Source: Reticulascus tulasneorum
Lineage: Eukaryota > Ascomycota > Sordariomycetes > Glomerellales > Reticulascaceae
Length of the DNA: 64,000 bases
Direction: 5' to 3'
NCBI GenBank assembly: GCA_001557505.1
Contig: LSAX01000005.1
Location: forward strand, 682,001 to 746,000
The notes beneath the pieces are model-generated. The model did not search any database. It saw only the letters and a program-made list of their open reading frames with translations, and was not told where the DNA came from. The position numbers and the translations under genes were made by a program. Positions within the stretch are counted from its first letter, which is position 1, and every line of letters starts with the position of its first letter. Shown piece after piece: positions 55,780 through 64,000 of this stretch.

Positions 55780-56745
55780 ATGAGCACCACTATCTGTGTT
55801 ACACCGTTGTCCAGCTCATACTGTCTGTTACCGAGAGCCCATACCTATGCGCTTGTTTTCGCCCTTCTTGCACCACTGCCGCGGGGATGGCTCTTTCGCG
55901 CGGCGCTGGCTGCTTTCACCACAAGAACGGCAATTGCTGCCGTGGATGTGATCGTCCTGTTTACAGTTCTGAAGAATGGCAGCCATGAGCCGGCGCCTTT
56001 AGACGCCATTGTCGCGACGCAGGAGTGCGTACTCGGCAGTCTTATGGCAGTCTGGCTGCTTCTGGTCTCACGGCGTGGAAGTGAATCCGCGGCGCGAAGC
56101 CTCGTTCGTGTATGGGCAGCAGCCGTGGGGATTGGCGCTATCATTGGCTTCGTGACTTTGAAGCTGCTCGCCAAATTTCCTGCGGGAGAAGGCGAATGCG
56201 ATGGGATATTAATGGAAATAGAGGAGGTGTTTGGGCTCGAAAAAGAGATTGGGAACGGACTTGGTGTTATGGGCTCCAAGATTGGGCAGTTCATCCAACG
56301 TGTCGGCATCACAGGAATCGTTATGGCTGCTGCTGCCCTCTTTTCTGTCACGACACCACGCCCAACATGGCGAACCAAGACCCCTGTCGAAGCCGGACAT
56401 GACCTCGAGCAGAACATGGACATGCCGGAGATCGTCAAGACACGGAACAAATCAGTAATTGGAGGTAGATTCATGTTCATCGTTGGCTATGCCCTAGCCG
56501 TCTGCATACCAGCTCTTTCGGTATTCGTTGCTTATAGCACAGAGACATATGTCTTGCGGGAGGACCTGCCCTCTGCTGAGAAGTTGTCTTCAGTAGGCCA
56601 ATGGGGAGTCTGGGCTGCCACCGGGGCCGTCGTGATTGCAACGGCGATCAATGCTGTAAAGGAAAAGATGGGACTGAAGCAAACGTCACCTATGAATCCA
56701 GACCAGGCTATGGGTAAGGAGAGTGATGGAATTATCCGGTTTTAA
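55780..56745 (+). CDS. Multi-pass membrane protein, unknown function
   Basis: Not recognised. Intronless, 321 aa from the first ATG. Hydrophobic segments are seen around residues 22-50, 52-66, 90-105, 116-137, 188-202, 235-255 and 278-295, so six or seven membrane spans are possible. Loops carry charged stretches, and the C-terminus is polar. No transporter or enzyme motif is evident. It converges on the DUF2264 gene with only 61 bases between the stops. Confidence 0.72.
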   Translation: MSTTICVTPLSSSYCLLPRAHTYALVFALLAPLPRGWLFRAALAAFTTRTAIAAVDVIVLFTVLKNGSHEPAPLDAIVATQECVLGSLMAVWLLLVSRRGSESAARSLVRVWAAAVGIGAIIGFVTLKLLAKFPAGEGECDGILMEIEEVFGLEKEIGNGLGVMGSKIGQFIQRVGITGIVMAAAALFSVTTPRPTWRTKTPVEAGHDLEQNMDMPEIVKTRNKSVIGGRFMFIVGYALAVCIPALSVFVAYSTETYVLREDLPSAEKLSSVGQWGVWAATGAVVIATAINAVKEKMGLKQTSPMNPDQAMGKESDGIIRF

Positions 56746-56806
56746 ATATCAAATATCTTGTACATTTCAATCCCCTTGCATTCGAGACGCGCCGCGTGTT
56801 CCAGTC

Positions 56807-59067
56807 TCATATCTCCTCATGAAGAACAATCGCCTCACCAGCCTCGTCCCCGACTTTGACCGTTGGGAAATCCTGCCATCTGCGCCTCAGTGTCTTTCCG
56901 CTGCTTTTACGGCCTCCGTTTGCTGACGATGAGATTGCGAAAATCGACTCTACGAACAAAAGTTCGCAACCATCCTCGAGACCGCCAACGATGTCATGAC
57001 TTACGACAGGTATCAGGGTCTTTTGAGAAGCCAAGTTCGTGTTAGAGTCTGGTTTTAAGGTCTGACAGCTCGTTGTAGCGCCGCTTCGCACAAATTTCTG
57101 GGTCAAGACACCGCTTGCTCCAGCGCTCGACAAGATGAGAGCAGACTGGTCGGTCCGCAGCACTCCCTCGACATCCTCAAACTCTGACTCCTCGGCTAGA
57201 CCCTGGATCTCGCCCAATGTTTTCGAACAGTCTGCACTCTGGCTAGATATCGCGAATCCACCCTCAACTGTGTGGAGTGTCTGAATCTTCTGATTGATGG
57301 TGATGCGATGGATCCTGACGTGCCAATCTGGCCACCGGTCCGTCGGGGGGATCAGCGTAGTTCTCACGCTAACCGCACCGTCACCCCAAGGATACCATTG
57401 GACAGTAGCGACTGGGACTATATCCGCAGTTGTTGATGATCCTCCTTCAATGCGAGCAGACGAGAAGCGTACCTCATCGCACTTCCATTTCACAGCCCAC
57501 GTCTCCGCGCCGTCCCTACTCAAAGCCAGGGTGTTATCTGGAGCAATCTGCTGGATGAGCGGCCCAGTTGGCACGGAGAAGGCGAAAGAGGACGAATACG
57601 CAAACTTGCAGTATTTCGCTTGTGTAGCCTTCATCGGCCATGCCACGAACTGGCCGGGTGAGAGAAAGAAATGGTGGTTTCCAGCGGGATGGTTGCAGAC
57701 AATCTGCTGGGGGGCCGGAACGAGCGTCGCTGCAGGAGAGAAGTCTGGGTATGGAAGCTCTTCCGAGGTCCAGAAGTCGTCATCATCCGCGAGAGCCACA
57801 GCAATCAGCGTTTTCAGACACCAGTACGGGGACTGCGGGGAATTGTAATCTTCGCTCATGTACATGTTTCTGAATGGGTATCAGTATTCTCTGTCTAGGT
57901 ACAAGGATCTAGGAGCCAGGACTCACGGGTACAGCCAGCCGATATTCAGCGTGCCGTTTGGGTAGAATATGTCACCGGAATGCGCTGCCCACCATCTTAA
58001 GTGCCGAAGAAGGAAGCCTTTCAGCACGCCGGGTGAGGCGAGAGGCCCTGATATATCACCAACTTTCGCGAAAGCTAATGCTGCAAAGTAGCCACCGCAG
58101 GCAAACCGGTAGGTCAGAGATCGGCCGAAGGGAATTGCAGCACCTACATATGATCAGCAAGTTTGGGACTCCAGGCTTCGAATTGGGAACATTTACCTTG
58201 AGCGTCGAAGTATTTCCAGAAAGTCGTGCCAAAATCTCTCGCTCTTTGGCGGTAAATTTCTGCCCTCTGTGGGTCGAGATCAGCAGCAAACCTAGAATAC
58301 AGCAGTTGGCTGAACTGGATCGCGAAGCTACCGGAGTAGTAGTCCGCTTGACGGCCAGTGCCAATGGCATCCCGCCTTCCTGTATTCTCGCAATGAGCTG
58401 CTTCAGCCTCAGCTTGCTCGCCGCTCTGCCAAGGTCCATCACCAGACCATCCATCTTGGAGATAGAAAGAATCCAGCAGATCCAAGTCTGAAGACATTTC
58501 ACCCTGAAGATCTTCAAATGGTACACCGCAAACCTTGACGAGGGCCAAGTTGGCAAATACACGAAACCAGCGCCAATTGTTCATAGGCATGTTCATGCCA
58601 TTCATAGCCTGTAGCCACTTCGTTACATTTCTCTTGGGGCGTTCTTCTAGCGAGTGGAATATCTTGTCTGGGGCAGATAAGAGTGCGAAGGCAAGAATCT
58701 CAGCCTCGACCATGCGTTGATCTATGTCAGATACCGTGCCCCAGTACTCGGGGTGCTCTGGATCCGTGCCCGCGACAAACCCGACGATCCATGGCTTAAC
58801 AGTCTCATCGACAACAGCTGCCAGTCCCTTGTCTGAGATAGAGTCTGCTCCAAGAAGCAACGCACCAACAGCCCATAGTGGCCTAGCAAAGCCCTCTAGT
58901 TGAGCTGCAGTCTTGTCGAAATGAGCTGCAGTGGAGACTGGCAATTGAATGCGGCCTTTGGACGGTGAAAAGTGAGGAACCAGGGGCCGGAGCAGAGCGA
59001 CTGTGGCCTGGATAAGGTCGTTCCGGGTCCTCAGCGGATTATCGGAGAATCCTGGTAATGGCGGCAT
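56807..59067 (-). CDS. DUF2264 family protein
   Basis: Exons 59067-58197, 58143-57927 and 57869-56807 give 716 aa, the usual DUF2264 size. The N-terminal half is helix-rich and glycan-enzyme-like: [38 protein letters not shown] and [19 protein letters not shown]. The middle has [19 protein letters not shown] and [14 protein letters not shown]. The rest is a beta-rich domain. In bacteria the family often sits with polysaccharide-use genes and is predicted to have an (alpha/alpha)6 barrel like some lyases, but I know of no settled activity. No signal peptide, so the protein should be intracellular. It lies beside, and reads the same way as, an MFS transporter gene. Confidence 0.88.
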
Positions 59068-59334
59068 CGCGGATCATGGGTGGAAGATCCGAGGATCTTG
59101 ATGGTGTCTTTCTGTTGGCAGCCTCTAAGACTTTAATTCCTAGGTCGAGATGTTTTACATTAGCAGTGCGGGGTTTGTTCTGCGGACGTCGGGCAAAGCA
59201 TCGGACGAGTGTCCCGTCATACAAGGCAAATTGCTAAAAGTTTGAATTGTATAGAATACGCAGCAGTAGTGACACATTAGCTCAATCAAGCGTCGTCCTA
59301 CGGAAACTATTTTTACTACAAAATATCCGGTTCC

Positions 59335-61083
<1,749 letters not shown>

Positions 61084-61756
61084 GAAAATAGAGAGCTGGT
61101 CTTGTCAGCAGCTCTGTGAACTCTGCCCTCACTCGTTGATGAAGAAGATAATCTCATCTTCTTATCTTAGAACATCCGGGTTGGTGACACAACGCTAGCC
61201 GGCAAATTAGACGGCTCACGGCTTTTGGCTTTGTGAACAACATTAGAACTCAGAATGTGTGATCGGGCGTCGGATGAATCAAGCCCGCCAGGCGCTAGCC
61301 ACTGCCTGGGTAGACAAGATGGATTCGAATTTCCCCGCCTCCACGTTCTCTCCACACCTCCAGAGTCTCGGCGATTCTAAAACTGGGGCCAGTCCACAAA
61401 GCTCGGTACCACAGGTCTTTGCGAAGCTAGACAAGCTGGTCTGATTACCATGACCACTGCCTCCACTACAGCAACAGATTGGGATGGCAAACAAGGATTA
61501 CGAACGGGGGAAGTGGCCGAATGCGGGGCATGAGAACAGATGGCCTGGATAATTCCTTGCTTTAGTGAAGAGCCGATGAGATCACAAGCCGTTGCTCGTT
61601 CTCCGCTCATGATTACATTTAACCCCACATTCCCCAGGGCCAAGCCGATAAATGGGGGGGGCGAAATCCTGTGCAGCGTCTCACGCATCATTTCATGGCC
61701 GACACTTCTCACGGCGTTCCACAACACTCAAGCCACATACCGGTGCAGCCAGTTCG
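61084..61756. promoter_or_regulatory. Divergent promoter MFS transporter / Zn2Cys6 regulator
   Basis: Shared 5' region. CGG and CCG triplets are clustered near 61165-61220 (TCCGGG, GCCGGC, GACGGC, CACGG), which is what Zn2Cys6 proteins bind; CGGCAAATTAGACGG has two CGG triplets nine bases apart. Binding is only inferred. Confidence 0.4.
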
Positions 61757-64000
61757 ATGGAGGAACCGCCGCCACCTGCTTCGGCCGATGGCTCCAACGA
61801 CGCGGCGCCCGACAATGACATTCCGTCTTGCCAGGGATGTCGTCGCCGGAAGCTTCGGTGTTCCCGCGACCAGCCAATTTGTTCCCACTGCAGGCGCCTA
61901 GGTAGGCACTTTGCTGTTCCCATCTTTAGGAATCTTACTCGATGAGCCTTGAAGCTAATTGGCTAGACTCGCCATGTGTATATGATTTGAAGAAAAACAA
62001 GCCTGGGATCAAACCGGGGGCCGTAGAGAGCTTGAACCGTAGAGTAGGTGAGTGCAAGCGTTACTGATTCTTTGGTCAGGTTCGATGGTCTGACAAGCTC
62101 GCAGAGGCCCTGGAGACCGCAATCTTCCAAAGATCTCATGAACATGGCCCAGCGGTTATCTCTAATGGTGTGGATGATTCCAATCGCAATGGTTCGGAGT
62201 CTCACGTCGTCGGAATTCTCTCAATTCTAGCACGAGAACTACAAAAGCTCAACTCAAAGGGACCGATAGCGGCTCAGGGTGATTCGCCAGACAATACTGT
62301 GGATCAAGCCGTGTTTTCGCCGACCACCACATCAAGTTCCACTAGGCGGCAAGGCGTAGATGGCTTCGATGCTGTATCCCACCTTCATTCTCAGCCTCGA
62401 AAGAGGAGGAGAGTTGACAGTTGTGGGAACCCGAATATCGAATTGTCGTTTCCTTTGGAGGACTTGGAGAACATCACAACTAGTCTGCCACCACCACAGC
62501 TGTTGGAGGATATCATAAATGCACACTTCAACGTCATTCAACCATGGATTCCAATCTTGCACGAGACTCAATTTCGGAGGCGACTTCACGATCCGGACCA
62601 GCTTGCACATATGGTAGTTATTCTCCATGCAATGGTAGTTGCAAGTCTCCGCTTTGTGGACAGTCATGATGCTCGGATGTCCGCCCATGAGGTGGAACGA
62701 CGAACAATTCGGTCTAGGAACATTGTGATATTGACTGCCATGGATCGTTTGTCTGTCGAAAATCTGCAGGCACTGATCATAGTCGCCTTTAGTGATGTAA
62801 GATATGGTGGCTGTCCAGGAATCTGCTTGAGCTGATATATATCGAGATTGGGAATGGCGATGCGTCGAAAGCTTGGTCGATTGTTGGATCACTGACTAGG
62901 ACAGTTGAATATCTCCAGCTCAGCGTGGAGTCCGATCACCAAGACAAGGAGCCACTTCTGACGCCTCTGCCATCAATCCCGTCCCCACAGAACTGGACTG
63001 AAGAAGAAGAGAGACGACGAGTGTTTTGGAATATCTTCATTCTAGACAGGTCAGCAAACTTTCCTAGGTTCTATACCACGATACCAAGCTGACACAAGTG
63101 CAGGTTTTGTTCAGTGACAACAGGGTAATACGGCTTTCTATACCGTAATACAACGTCTACTAACGACGCAATGCAGCTGGAACACAAGCTTGACTTCAGA
63201 TGATGTCTACAGAAGACTTCCAGCAGACGGCGGCTTATGGCACAAGGAGGAATCGGTCATCACTCCTCACTTTGGTATTTGGGATCGATCAGCGGCCAAA
63301 ATTGGCAACTCGATCGCCTTTCTCCCTGCCCATTACCCAAGTCCAGAACAGGCCGTAGAAGCACCACCACATCCTGACACACCAATAGCGGCAAATCCGC
63401 GTGCCACAAGAGGGCCCAGCACAGTCGATATGTCCACTGTTGGGGCCTTTGCCTACTGCATCGAAGCGACTGAGTCCCTGAGTCGGGTAACCACATACTT
63501 CCTGCAACAAAAGATCAACTTTCGGGACCGACAGGAAGTGAGCAGTTGGCTCACGAGGTTCAAAGAGCTAGATCTTCGTCTTGTCCAGTCTGTTGATTGA
63601 GTATCTCAGTTTTGAGAACGATTTACTAACTCTTCGCAGTTGGAAGATGTTTCTTCCCCAGAAATGGAAAGACTCGAATATCTCCCGACAGCCAGCCCTC
63701 ATCAACATGGACCCGAATCTTACTCTTGCACACGTCACACACAATACGTCCATGATCTTGCTTCATCAAAGAATTGCGTATCCCGAAGCTCGATGGACCA
63801 ACATTGTCAAGCTGCCAAGTTTCTGTAGTGCAGAGACCTGTCAGGTCGCTGCTGTCGAGACGACGACAATCACCCAGAAGTACTTGAAATATACTTCAAG
63901 TAACAGTCCTGTCACGAGCCAGTTCGGGTTCTGTGTATTCGTCAGTGCTAGGGTTCTGCTAGGTATGCCTCTAATAGCACATTCCATCCATGTATCTCCA
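61757..64000 (+). CDS. Zn2Cys6 transcription factor with fungal-trans domain (3' end outside window)
   Basis: Exons 61757-61901, 61967-62043, 62080-62796, 62847-63049, 63104-63124, 63177-63587 and 63640 to about 63962, where a GTATGC donor (CTA G|GTATGC) ends the visible part. The splice after exon 1 completes a perfect C-x2-C-x6-C-x6-C-x2-C-x6-C zinc cluster (Cys25 to Cys52), followed by basic linker [21 protein letters not shown]. The regulatory domain has [45 protein letters not shown] and [18 protein letters not shown], as in the fungal-specific TF domain. Exon 5 is a 21-base microexon. The exon 2/3 acceptor could be shifted by a few codons. An ATG at 61652 would add 35 residues and is less likely. 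Confidence 0.88.

Noticed and set aside
55845..56480. 211-codon minus-strand open frame
   Set aside because: Antisense to the multi-pass membrane protein; composition is what a hydrophobic gene gives in reverse.
57294..57848. 184-codon plus-strand open frame
   Set aside because: Antisense shadow of the DUF2264 gene.

Overview
The window comes from a filamentous ascomycete (Pezizomycotina). Most genes carry one to six short spliceosomal introns, mostly of about 50 to 80 bases, with GT..AG ends and CTAAC/CTGAC-like branch sites. Genes lie on both strands without operons. Typical fungal families are present: HET-domain proteins, Zn2Cys6 regulator, HNH-domain protein, GMC oxidoreductase, small secreted cysteine-rich proteins and a kynurenine-pathway enzyme. 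The gene set would suit Eurotiales or a related class, but I cannot fix the genus from sequence alone. Exon borders given here were worked out by hand from splice signals, reading phase and protein continuity. For almost every gene the exon lengths sum to a whole number of codons.

Layout. 0.4-8.0 kb is a conserved housekeeping block: splicing factor Prp17, ER cargo receptor Erv14, methionine aminopeptidase 1, and kynurenine 3-monooxygenase (divergent from the aminopeptidase). 8.5-19.3 kb holds a secreted cysteine-rich protein, an HNH-domain protein, a membrane-anchored S33-type hydrolase, a ricin-B-like single-pass membrane protein and a GNAT acetyltransferase. 21-26.3 kb has a membrane-tailed sulfotransferase-like protein, a frameshifted copy of a conserved fungal protein, a second GNAT and a very small secreted protein.

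27-35 kb is the most accessory-looking part: an intact HET gene, a broken HET gene, a small secreted protein, minisatellites, a dispersed repeat also found in inverted orientation near 10.7 kb, and a tRNA-like fragment. 35.6-50.4 kb returns to metabolic genes: secreted GMC oxidoreductase, phosphoserine aminotransferase, secreted histidine acid phosphatase, SDR oxidoreductase, a LITAF-domain protein with a long C-terminal extension, a third GNAT, an F-box-like cysteine-rich protein and a transketolase-family enzyme. 51.3-54.9 kb has another HET gene and a fourth GNAT.

55.8-64.0 kb ends with a multi-pass membrane protein and then a likely functional unit: a DUF2264 protein, an MFS transporter of the allantoate-permease type, and a divergent Zn2Cys6 regulator cut off by the window end. 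This regulator-transporter-enzyme trio looks like a small uptake-and-breakdown cluster of unknown substrate and is the best candidate here for an undescribed system.
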